The notes under the pieces were generated by a model that saw nothing but the letters and a program-made list of their open reading frames with translations, was not told where the DNA came from and searched no databases. This document shows positions 1 through 6,045 of a DNA stretch of 6,468 bases, one piece after another (position 1 is the stretch's first letter; every line of letters starts with the position of its first letter). The stretch is taken from positions 1 to 6,468 of the forward strand of contig NZ_CASFWU010000124.1 of assembly GCF_949298305.1 (NCBI RefSeq), given 5' to 3'. The DNA is from an uncultured Bacteroides sp. Its GTDB lineage: Bacteria; Bacteroidota; Bacteroidia; Bacteroidales; Bacteroidaceae. Both the position numbers and the translations under genes were made by a program.

Positions 1-36
1 GTGTATGGTCGGTATCCTTTTCACAAAGGCATTGGC

Positions 37-68
37 TTAACTCCTTAACTTCTTTACTCCTTAACTAC
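37..68 (+). repeat. Four tandem copies of an 8-bp unit (TTAACTCC-like)
   Basis: The units read TTAACTCC, TTAACTTC, TTTACTCC and TTAACTAC with no spacing. A GGC just before (34-36) is shared with the inverted copy at 859-877. The copies are degenerate, each differing from the first by at most two bases, so the array is old or tolerant of change. Confidence 0.8.
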
Positions 69-380
69 AATCGATTAATAAACTTGCGAAACTTAAGTAT
101 ATTAACTATAAAAGGTTCATCCGGCATTTCGAGTGATACGACAATCATGTAATGCAAATAGCCAGAAAATACCATTTATTTCTGAATCTATCGACTGTTC
201 TCTTCCATACTTTTACTTGTGTCTTCTGCATGTAAGGTAACTCAGATTCGCATTTGCAGACTTGAGTTAAATAAATATGCTCATCCAGATAGGCAAATGA
301 AAAATGTAAGGTAAAATTACAATTCTGACTGTTTCTTCCAGTAAGAGGTTCCTTGAATCATATTAAGGCTGCAATAGGAA

Positions 381-459
381 GGTTTGAAATCCAAGGGGCT
401 TATGTTTGAAACATAGCCCCCTTATGTTTCAAACATAGGTCTCTCAGGGTTTAAACCCT
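381..459. repeat. Four palindromes spaced about 22 bp, TTTnAAA core
   Basis: Four symmetric sites follow one another: GGTTTGAAATCC (381-392, one mismatch in symmetry), TATGTTTGAAACATA (401-415, enclosed by GGGGC and GCCCC arms to 395-420), TATGTTTCAAACATA (423-437, the exact reverse complement of the second) and AGGGTTTAAACCCT (446-459). Their centres are near 386, 408, 430 and 452.5, so successive spacing is about 22 bp, or two helical turns. This phasing fits a cooperative array of binding sites for a dimeric DNA-binding protein, or a palindromic intergenic repeat. The last palindrome is followed by a short T run, so a weak terminator is also possible. Confidence 0.75.
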
Positions 460-763
460 TTTTCAGGAGGGAGAATATAAGTAAAGTGAGGCTTACTCTC
501 TATTGTCAAGAAAATGTACTTTCTCAGGAATTAGGACAGATTGCCTTTGGAAGTAAATCTGGCACGGTCTCAAGGCCTCCGGACAAACTGCTGCGAAAAC
601 ACTTTCACACCACCGGAATAGGACGCCGGCTCTGTTCGGCCGCATCTTCCGACAAAGTAAAAGAGGGGAATAACATCGCTTCTGGTAGTTCCATTTTTTC
701 TATGGAGAACTTATCACTCAAAATTCCGAAAGACCCCTATAAAAAACAAAAAACCTATTGGTA

Positions 764-789
764 GAATTAAATATGCGCTAATTTAATTC
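764..789. repeat. Perfect 9-bp inverted repeat with 8-nt loop
   Basis: GAATTAAAT at 764-772 and its exact complement ATTTAATTC at 781-789 flank the loop ATGCGCTA. The stem is almost wholly A/T, so as an RNA hairpin it would be weak and a terminator role is doubtful. As DNA it could be a protein-binding site or an element end. A small CCG-CCAG-CGG hairpin with a T run follows at 789-803. Confidence 0.6.
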
Positions 790-858
790 CGCCAGCGGGT
801 TTTCCCATATGTAATTGTTATAAGACTTGCTAAAATCTCTGATTCTTCGAATTTTTAG

Positions 859-877
859 GTAGTTAGGGAGTTAAGCC
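859..877 (-). repeat. Inverted two-unit copy of the TTAACTCC repeat
   Basis: Read on the minus strand this is GGC, TTAACTCC, CTAACTAC. It matches the first unit and, with one change, the last unit of the plus-strand array at 34-68, as if two middle units were missing. Its orientation is opposite to that array, so 5'-GGCTTAACTCC faces inward from both 34 and 877. No target duplication is evident in the bases next to the two ends. Confidence 0.7.
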
Positions 878-922
878 GATATTTTAATCAATGGGATTAC
901 GGTATAAACAAAGCTATGGGCT

Positions 923-979
923 TTAACTCCTCAGTGTGTCCAAAATCGGTAATAACTCCTTCTAACTCCTTTAATTCCT
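923..979 (+). repeat. Further degenerate TAACTCC copies
   Basis: TTAACTCC occurs at 923-930. After a gap, TAACTCC recurs at 953-959 and 963-969, and a decayed TTAATTCC at 971-978, with about 9-10 bp periodicity. These are in the same orientation as the 37-68 array. The density of this motif in the gene-free region, with none seen in the coding part, indicates a repeat family rather than chance. Confidence 0.6.
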
Positions 980-1072
980 GCAAGTTTCGGTAAATCCAAA
1001 ATTTGAAAATACTTAGTATCTAAAACAAAATAGCAATATCTTAAGATTATTCGAATGGTTGTATAAACCTTT

Positions 1073-3184
1073 CTACTTCAGCCACTTGTCCAGCCATTCG
1101 AAGAACACGCGCTGCCACAGCACGCCGTTCTGCGGCTTCAGCACCCAGTGGTTCTCGTCGGGGAAGATGAGCAGTTGGGCGGGCACGCCGCGCATCTTGG
1201 CTGCATCGAAGGCGGCCATGGCCTGGTTGGCCAGGATGCGGTAGTCCTTTTCGCCGTGGATGCAGAGGATGGGGGTGTCCCACTTGTCTACGAACTTATG
1301 CGGCGAGTTGGCAAAGGTGCGTTGGGCCGTGGCGTTGTCCTTCTCCCAGTAGGCGCCGCCCATGTCCCAGTTGGCAAACCATTTCTCTTCGGTCTCCAGG
1401 TACTGCATCTCCATGTTGAAGATGCCGTCGTGGGCTATGAAGGCCTTGAAGCGCTTGTCGTGGTGTCCGGCCAGCCAGTACACCGAGAATCCACCGAAGC
1501 TGGCGCCCACGCATCCCAGGCGGTCGCGGTCGACAAACGGTTCTTTGCACATCTCGTCGATGGCGGTGAAGTAGTCCTTCATGCACTGGCCGCCGTAGTC
1601 GCCGCTGATGGCTTCGTTCCATTCCGTGCCGAATCCGGGCAGGCCGCGGCGGTTGGGTGCTACGACGATGTAGCCGTTGGCAGCCATGATTTGCATGTTC
1701 CATCGGTAGCTCCAGAACTGGCTGACGGGGCTTTGCGGGCCGCCTTCACAGAAGAGTAGGGCGGGGTATTTCTTGTTGGGGTCGAACTGGGGCGGATAGA
1801 TGACCCACGTCAGCATCTGCTTGCCGTCGGTGGTCTTCATCCAGCGGCCTTCCACGCGGCCCATGTCCAGTTGGTCATAGATGTGCTTGTTTTCGGTGGT
1901 GAGCTGGGTGGCCTGCGCGTAGGCTTCGCCTTGGCGGCTCTTGTCTACGGCATAGATTTCGTCGGCCATGCTCATGGAGTGGCGGGTGGGCATCAGCTTG
2001 TTGCCGCAGAGGGCGATGGAGCCGTAGTCGTGCATGCCTTCGGTGAGCTGTACCACCTGTTCGGGCTGGCTGAGGGCGATGTAGTAAATCTGCTCCTCGC
2101 CGTGCCAAACGCCCAGGAAGTAGATGCCCTGCGAGTCGTCGTCCCACAGGAAGGAATCCACGTTGGAGGGATAGGCCTGGCTGAGGAACTGCTTCTCGCC
2201 CGTCTGGCGGTCCATGATGAAGAGGCGGTTCCAATCGGACTCGTAGCCGTCGTGCTCCATGCTCTGCCAGGCTATGTAGCGGCCGTCGGGCGAGTACTGC
2301 GGGTTGGTGTCATAGCCCAGGTTTCCCTCGGTGATGTTGCGGGTCTGCCTGCTGGCCAGGTCATAGATGTAGATGTCCGAGTTGGTGGACACGGCATACT
2401 CCAGTCCCGTTTTTTTGCGGCAGGTGTAGGCCACTTCCTTGCCGTCTGGGCTCCAAGCCAGTTGTTCGATGCCTCCCCAAGGTTTCATGGGGCTTTCGTA
2501 GGGTTGGCCTTCAAGGATGTCCGTCGTGTTGCTGATGGCCGAGCCGTCAAAGTCGGCCACGAACGGATGGGGGGCGGTAGTTACCCATTCATCCCAATGC
2601 TTGTACATCAGGTCGTCCACGATGATGCCCGTTGTCTTGTCCAGGTCCGGATATTTGTCTTGGGTGCTTTGTACCGTCTTTATTTGGGCGATGAAGAGCA
2701 GTTTCTTTTCGTCGGGGCTGAAGGCGAATCCCTCAATGTCACCTTCGTAGTTGGTCAGTTGGCGGCGTTCCGTGCCGTCGGGATTCATTTCCCATACTTG
2801 GCTTGAACCGCTTTCGTTGCTCAGGTAGGCCAGTTTGGAACCTCCCTTAATCCACGCAGGTTGGTTTTCGTGCCATTTGCTGTGGGTAATCTGCGTGTTG
2901 GCGCTGCCGTCGGCGTTCATTACAAACAGTTCGGTGTTGCTCTTGTTCTGCGGCACGCTGTAGTAGCTGACCGTGTAGGCTACTTGTTTTGCGTCGGGAG
3001 AGGGGGTTACGCTACCGATGCGTCCCATGGCCCAGAGGGCTTCGGGGGTCATGCGGCGGTTCTCGATGCGTATGTCTGAGCGGCCTATCACGTCGCCGCC
3101 TTCCGCTTGTGCCGTTCCGTTCGGAGTTCCGCACGAAGCCAGTGTCATCATTGCTGACATAAGTAAAAGGTTAGTTGGTTTCAT
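1073..3184 (-). CDS. dpp5: S9 family dipeptidyl-peptidase 5 (DPP5-like), lipoprotein
   Basis: Serine exopeptidase of 703 residues that, by family, removes dipeptides from the N-terminus of oligopeptides in the cell envelope, serving amino-acid and peptide uptake. Residues 1-18 form a lipoprotein signal ending LASC, with Cys18 the likely lipidated residue. Residues about 45-430 are a WD40-like beta-propeller with repeated SPDGK/SPDEK and NADG/NPDG motifs. The C-terminal alpha/beta hydrolase domain (about 460-703) shows GASFGG with Ser562, Asp647 in HGEKD and His679 in DENHW, a complete catalytic triad. Runs such as DLMYKHWDEW, SQFWS and SVYWLAGHHDKRF match what I recall of Porphyromonas gingivalis DPP5 (about 684 residues). 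I chose the ATG at 3184, not the frame's upstream start at 3391, because it places the signal peptide at the N-terminus, follows a -7 element, and avoids overlap with the regulator gene. GC is high (63% in one counted line). Other S9 oligopeptidases are a less likely identity. Confidence 0.93.
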   Translation of the reverse strand: MKPTNLLLMSAMMTLASCGTPNGTAQAEGGDVIGRSDIRIENRRMTPEALWAMGRIGSVTPSPDAKQVAYTVSYYSVPQNKSNTELFVMNADGSANTQITHSKWHENQPAWIKGGSKLAYLSNESGSSQVWEMNPDGTERRQLTNYEGDIEGFAFSPDEKKLLFIAQIKTVQSTQDKYPDLDKTTGIIVDDLMYKHWDEWVTTAPHPFVADFDGSAISNTTDILEGQPYESPMKPWGGIEQLAWSPDGKEVAYTCRKKTGLEYAVSTNSDIYIYDLASRQTRNITEGNLGYDTNPQYSPDGRYIAWQSMEHDGYESDWNRLFIMDRQTGEKQFLSQAYPSNVDSFLWDDDSQGIYFLGVWHGEEQIYYIALSQPEQVVQLTEGMHDYGSIALCGNKLMPTRHSMSMADEIYAVDKSRQGEAYAQATQLTTENKHIYDQLDMGRVEGRWMKTTDGKQMLTWVIYPPQFDPNKKYPALLFCEGGPQSPVSQFWSYRWNMQIMAANGYIVVAPNRRGLPGFGTEWNEAISGDYGGQCMKDYFTAIDEMCKEPFVDRDRLGCVGASFGGFSVYWLAGHHDKRFKAFIAHDGIFNMEMQYLETEEKWFANWDMGGAYWEKDNATAQRTFANSPHKFVDKWDTPILCIHGEKDYRILANQAMAAFDAAKMRGVPAQLLIFPDENHWVLKPQNGVLWQRVFFEWLDKWLK

Positions 3185-3214
3185 ACAAATATTTTTTCGG
3201 TTGGTTGTTTGTGG

Positions 3215-3222
3215 CAAAGGTA
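3215..3222 (-). promoter_or_regulatory. Probable Bacteroides -7 element for the dpp5-like gene
   Basis: On the minus strand the sequence is TACCTTTG, an exact match to the Bacteroides -7 consensus TAnnTTTG, 30 bases before the start codon at 3184. The expected -33 TTTG, 19-21 bases further upstream, is not clearly present; AATG occupies the 19-base spacing. The resulting leader of roughly 25 bases would be A/C-rich with no Shine-Dalgarno sequence, as is usual in this group. Confidence 0.65.
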
Positions 3223-3260
3223 GGCAATCGTCGCGAAAAAACATTGTTTTGTCCCGAATA

Positions 3261-4019
3261 TTAGAACCATTCCCTGAAAGCCGGCACACGTGCTTTGCTG
3301 ATGATGACTTTTTCGTCGGTAGGAGGCGTGAGCTGAAGAACCATCCGCCCGCCAAACCACAGGCTGACGCCCACGACGGCTTTGTGGGCAATGATGTACT
3401 GACGGTTGGCCCGGAAGAACTGGCGTGGATTCAGCAGCTCGGCCAATTCATCGAGCGTCTGTTGGAAAATAAAAGTCTCGGAAGACTGGAGAACCGCCTT
3501 GACCACTCCATCGCTGATGTAGAAATAAGAGATTTGTTCTACACTGACCGGCACGAAACGGTCTCCTTTCACGGGAACCAGAAAGTGAGTCTTATATCCT
3601 TCTTCCCGCTTCAGGGCGTGCATGACGGCCTGAAGATCTGTCTTAGTCTTCTCCCGATTTGAGCCTCCAAGGATTTTCAGCTTGTCGATGGCCATTTGCA
3701 GGTCGGCACTGCTGATGGGTTTCAGCAGGTAGGCGATGCTGTTCACGCGGAAAGCCTGCAAGGCATATTCATCGTAGGCGGTGGTAAAGATGATGGGACA
3801 GGTGATGTCAACCTGCTCGAAGATGCCGAAAGCCGACCCGTCTGCCAGGTGGATATCCATAAATACCAGTTCGGGCATGGAGTGGCTGGCAAACCACTCC
3901 AATGTATCGGCCACACTATCCGTCTCGCCTACAATATCGAAATCGGTATCCACCTCTTGCATGGCCGCTTTCAGGTTGCGAAGGGCGGCCTTTTCGTCTT
4001 CTATAATCAGTGTCCTCAT
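3261..4019 (-). CDS. LytTR-family response regulator
   Basis: Cytoplasmic two-component regulator of 252 residues, close to the usual length of the family. Residues 1-115 are a receiver domain with the acidic pair Glu7-Asp8, the phospho-acceptor Asp55 in VFMDIHL, Thr79/Thr80 and Lys100 in LLKP. Residues about 145-252 are a LytTR DNA-binding domain, with the FFRANRQYIIAHKAV segment at about 201-215 and the family-like ending VIISKARVPAFREWF. A charged linker lies at about 118-142. The start ATG overlaps the stop of the sensor kinase by four bases, so the two are translationally coupled and almost certainly partners. Being last in an efflux gene cluster, it probably controls that cluster, but its target sites are not in the window. 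LytTR regulators usually bind paired direct repeats upstream of promoters. Confidence 0.95.
   Translation of the reverse strand: MRTLIIEDEKAALRNLKAAMQEVDTDFDIVGETDSVADTLEWFASHSMPELVFMDIHLADGSAFGIFEQVDITCPIIFTTAYDEYALQAFRVNSIAYLLKPISSADLQMAIDKLKILGGSNREKTKTDLQAVMHALKREEGYKTHFLVPVKGDRFVPVSVEQISYFYISDGVVKAVLQSSETFIFQQTLDELAELLNPRQFFRANRQYIIAHKAVVGVSLWFGGRMVLQLTPPTDEKVIISKARVPAFREWF
4016..4019 (-). other. ATGA stop/start overlap of kinase and regulator
   Basis: The TGA of the sensor kinase and the ATG of the regulator share bases in the sequence ATGA on the minus strand. This is the classic arrangement for translational coupling and keeps the partners at linked levels. Confidence 0.95.
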
Positions 4020-5059
4020 ATCAGTGGCAGGGTTACTTTAAAGTCGTTGTTGCTTTCTTCGATGGTAATGTCTTTCCCGAAAAGCAGCCGGTAACGTTTG
4101 GACAGATTGGCCAGTCCGATGCATGTGCTGCTACCGCTTGACAGTTTGGGCTGTATGCGGTTCGTGACGTACAGTTCATTGCCATTCGCCCGGATGCTGA
4201 TCGTTAACGGATTCCGCCGGCTGATTTCGTTGTGCTTCACCGCATTTTCCACCAGCATCTGTACTGCCATTGGCGGCACCTCCCGCTGCAACAGTTCCTG
4301 CGGGATAACTATATTGAAATGCAGATTGTCCTCGTAGCGCATCTGCAAAAGGTATATGTACGAACGTACAAAAAACATCTCTTCATTCAGAGTGACCGTA
4401 TGCGACAGATTGTCGTGCAGCGTGTAGCGCATGACCCGCGACAGTTCCTGAAGATAATTCTGAGCCTTGTCCGGCGATTCCCGTATCAGCGAATACAGGG
4501 TGTTGAGCGAGTTGAAAAGCATGTGCGGATTCAGCTGGCTTTTCAAAGCCTCGTATTGGTTGACAAGGTTCTCCGTACGCAACTGCTCGTTTTCGAGCAG
4601 CATCTTGCGGCTACGCCGGTTCTGGTAGTCCAGATAGCAGGTACCGGTCACAATGCAGGCTATCAGGATGTCCCTCAACGGATGCAGATAATGATGGAGC
4701 ATGGCGGTGATGGCCGGTATGCCGAAGTGCTGGTGGGCATAGACAAAGCCCTTTCCCAACAGATTGCATACAACCAGTGTGACCACAAAACTCACCGTTA
4801 CCCTTTTCCAGCTCAATGCTGTAGCCAGACTGCCGGACATCATGATTCTGACATTGATGATGAACAACAGCAATATGGAGAAATATGTAAACAGTATTTC
4901 GTAACAGACATTGAGCCAATGAATATCCGGAAACAGACGGCTGCCCGATACGGGATCGGACAGCGCTATCAGTTCGGGCAAGTGCATGAGGAACGCCACT
5001 ATAATAGAAATGGCGTTCAACATCAGCAGAAACTTCTTATGGATGCGCAACAACTTCAT
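4016..5059 (-). CDS. Sensor histidine kinase, LytS/His_kinase family
   Basis: Inner-membrane sensor of 347 residues. Four hydrophobic segments at about 10-27, 51-73, 88-107 and 130-144 form a compact membrane sensor domain with only short loops, so a large periplasmic ligand domain is absent. A coiled linker (about 146-172) leads to the His_kinase box QLNPHMLFNSLN, with His179 the expected phosphorylation site. The ATPase part shows the N box MLVENAVKHNE (Asn272) and a reduced G box, CIGLANLSKRY (313-323), where Cys313 stands where a glycine is common in the family. The gene starts 9 bases after the adaptor stop and overlaps the regulator start, so it belongs to the efflux operon. The signal is unknown; a substrate or envelope-stress signal of the pump is an inference from position only. 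Confidence 0.94.
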   Translation of the reverse strand: MKLLRIHKKFLLMLNAISIIVAFLMHLPELIALSDPVSGSRLFPDIHWLNVCYEILFTYFSILLLFIINVRIMMSGSLATALSWKRVTVSFVVTLVVCNLLGKGFVYAHQHFGIPAITAMLHHYLHPLRDILIACIVTGTCYLDYQNRRSRKMLLENEQLRTENLVNQYEALKSQLNPHMLFNSLNTLYSLIRESPDKAQNYLQELSRVMRYTLHDNLSHTVTLNEEMFFVRSYIYLLQMRYEDNLHFNIVIPQELLQREVPPMAVQMLVENAVKHNEISRRNPLTISIRANGNELYVTNRIQPKLSSGSSTCIGLANLSKRYRLLFGKDITIEESNNDFKVTLPLI

Positions 5060-5063
5060 GCGG

Positions 5064-5071
5064 CAAAGTTA
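5064..5071 (-). promoter_or_regulatory. TAACTTTG, possible -7 element at the adaptor/kinase junction
   Basis: The minus-strand sequence TAACTTTG fits the Bacteroides TAnnTTTG consensus, and its first three bases are the stop codon of the adaptor. It lies only 4 bases before the kinase ATG, so a transcript from it would be nearly leaderless. The -33 position reads CCAG, not TTTG. It may be chance. Confidence 0.2.
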
Positions 5072-5992
5072 GTGTTTTTTATCCATAATTCTGGCTGCCA
5101 CATACATTCCCGGCCGGAAATCCGGACAAGCCTGCATGATGCGTGCATAGACTTTGATGGAACGGTTGACATTGTCCACCATCTGATCTACCGAAACAAG
5201 TTCGGCTGTGAACGTCGTATCCTGCATGCCATTGACCTTGAACGAAAAGCGACTGCCGGGCAACAGTTTGTCCAGGTCTTTTTCGTAAGCCGTAAGCTGC
5301 AACATGGGGTTGCTCTTGTCAATCACGTCACAGACAGGTTCGCCGGCAGCGAAATACTTGCCTGCATTGACATTCATGTTGGTTACGTAGCCGTTGCGCG
5401 GAGCACGTACTTCCAGATAGGTGCGAATGCCGTCGCGAGTCACTGCTACAGTATCTGTACCCAGCAGAGTAAGTTGTGCGGCAGCAGCCTCCATACGGCT
5501 TTTCATGGACAGATAGTCGGCCTTGCTTTGCTGCATACGTTTCAAGGAAGCCGATTCGCCGGAAACAAGTTTCTGCTGACGCTCGTATTCTTTCTTCAGA
5601 TATTCGGTCTGGGCAGCAGCATCGAGATAGGATTGCTGAAGCTCGATAAAGTCCGGATTGGCCAAAGTCAGCAGGAGTTCTCCCTTGCGTACAGACTCGC
5701 CCGGCAGGACACGGATGTCGTGTACCGAACCGCCCATACTCAGCGTAACAGTCACATGACTCTGCGGAGGCATGACAATAACACCGTTGAACGACGGTGG
5801 ATTGGCCACGTTGGTAGCACCGCTTATGCCGTCTACTTCGGGCGTCTGTGTGGTGTCCGAACCGGCTTGCTCTACCGTCTCTGTAGCGTTTGCTGATTCA
5901 GTCTGCCGGGCAGAGGGATTTGAACACGATGCTGCCAGCAAGGCAAGCATCAGGTAAATCATTCGTTGTTTCATCAGGTTCATCTTATTCAT
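5069..5992 (-). CDS. RND efflux periplasmic adaptor (CusB/HlyD type), C-terminally short
   Basis: Membrane-fusion protein of 307 residues that should bridge an inner-membrane RND pump to the TolC-type outer-membrane factor. A lipoprotein signal ends LLAASC, with Cys23 the likely anchor. A low-complexity Thr/Glu/Ser-rich linker (24-65) follows, without His, Met or Cys, so the metal-binding N-terminal site of E. coli CusB is absent. Then come a first lipoyl half (about 80-113, MGGSV and PGESVRKGELLLTL), an alpha-helical hairpin (about 114-177), a second lipoyl half (about 190-227, APRNGYVTNMNVNAGKYF) and a beta-barrel domain (about 228-303). The protein stops just after FRPGMYVAARIM, where relatives usually continue with a membrane-proximal domain. 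Alternative ATG starts at residues 4 and 7 would also leave a usable signal. The adaptor family is clear; the substrate is not. Confidence 0.92.
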   Translation of the reverse strand: MNKMNLMKQRMIYLMLALLAASCSNPSARQTESANATETVEQAGSDTTQTPEVDGISGATNVANPPSFNGVIVMPPQSHVTVTLSMGGSVHDIRVLPGESVRKGELLLTLANPDFIELQQSYLDAAAQTEYLKKEYERQQKLVSGESASLKRMQQSKADYLSMKSRMEAAAAQLTLLGTDTVAVTRDGIRTYLEVRAPRNGYVTNMNVNAGKYFAAGEPVCDVIDKSNPMLQLTAYEKDLDKLLPGSRFSFKVNGMQDTTFTAELVSVDQMVDNVNRSIKVYARIMQACPDFRPGMYVAARIMDKKH

Positions 5993-6045
5993 TTTTTCTA
6001 ATGTTCGTTTTTTGTGATAAATTCTTGGACTCAGGAACCACCGTC

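Larger units (their letters stand above)
1..1072. other. Gene-free, AT-rich intergenic region with many short repeats
   Basis: No convincing gene is visible on either strand. Hand counts give about 23-35% GC in several lines (61-120, 721-780, 841-900), with a GC-richer island of about 52-55% at 541-660. The region contains a four-copy 8-bp tandem repeat (37-68), related copies in inverted orientation (859-874) and further copies (923-979). It also holds four palindromes about 22 bp apart (381-459), a 9-bp inverted repeat (764-789) and an 11-bp direct repeat ATGTAAGGTAA at 230-240 and 304-314. A 92-codon frame starting at GTG 486 runs to 764, but it has no recognisable domain and an odd composition. 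An AGGAGG at 465-470 lies 15 bases before that GTG, too far for a normal ribosome site. No tRNA, rRNA or CRISPR array was recognised. A clear terminator for the peptidase gene that ends at 1073 was not seen. Confidence 0.75.

Noticed and set aside
401..437. TATGTTTG on each strand as divergent -7 promoter elements
   Set aside because: The motif fits TAnnTTTG at 401-408 (plus) and 430-437 (minus), but no TTTG lies 19-21 bases upstream of either. The match follows from the palindrome itself.
381..459. CRISPR array
   Set aside because: The repeated units are short palindromes that differ in their arms, the intervals are under 12 bases, and no cas genes are present.
486..764. Small protein gene of 92 codons
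   Set aside because: It starts with GTG, has no domain or signal, its AGGAGG is 15 bases away, and the composition is not gene-like. It is kept only as a question in the findings.
909..916. Minus-strand TAGCTTTG as a promoter
   Set aside because: The nearest TTTG upstream is 24 bases away instead of 19-21, and no gene follows to the left.
1021..1072. Intrinsic terminator after the peptidase gene
   Set aside because: Only weak AT-rich symmetries are present (ATCTTAAGAT near 1038-1047), without a stable stem followed by a T run on the minus strand.
1871..2806. A 311-codon plus-strand frame inside the peptidase gene, and another at 1148-1759
   Set aside because: Both are antisense to the high-GC DPP5-like gene, where stop codons are rare in all frames, and their translations are Val/Gly/Ala/His-rich with no domain.
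3185..3391. N-terminal extension of the peptidase to an ATG at 3391
   Set aside because: It overlaps the end of the response regulator, bury the signal peptide internally, and crosses the -7 element at 3215-3222. The start at 3184 explains all of these.
4232..5896. A 554-codon open frame on the plus strand across the kinase and adaptor genes
   Set aside because: It lies antisense to two clear genes, is rich in His, Gln and Arg without any recognisable domain, and even crosses their junction. It is best explained as a shadow of codon use on the minus strand.
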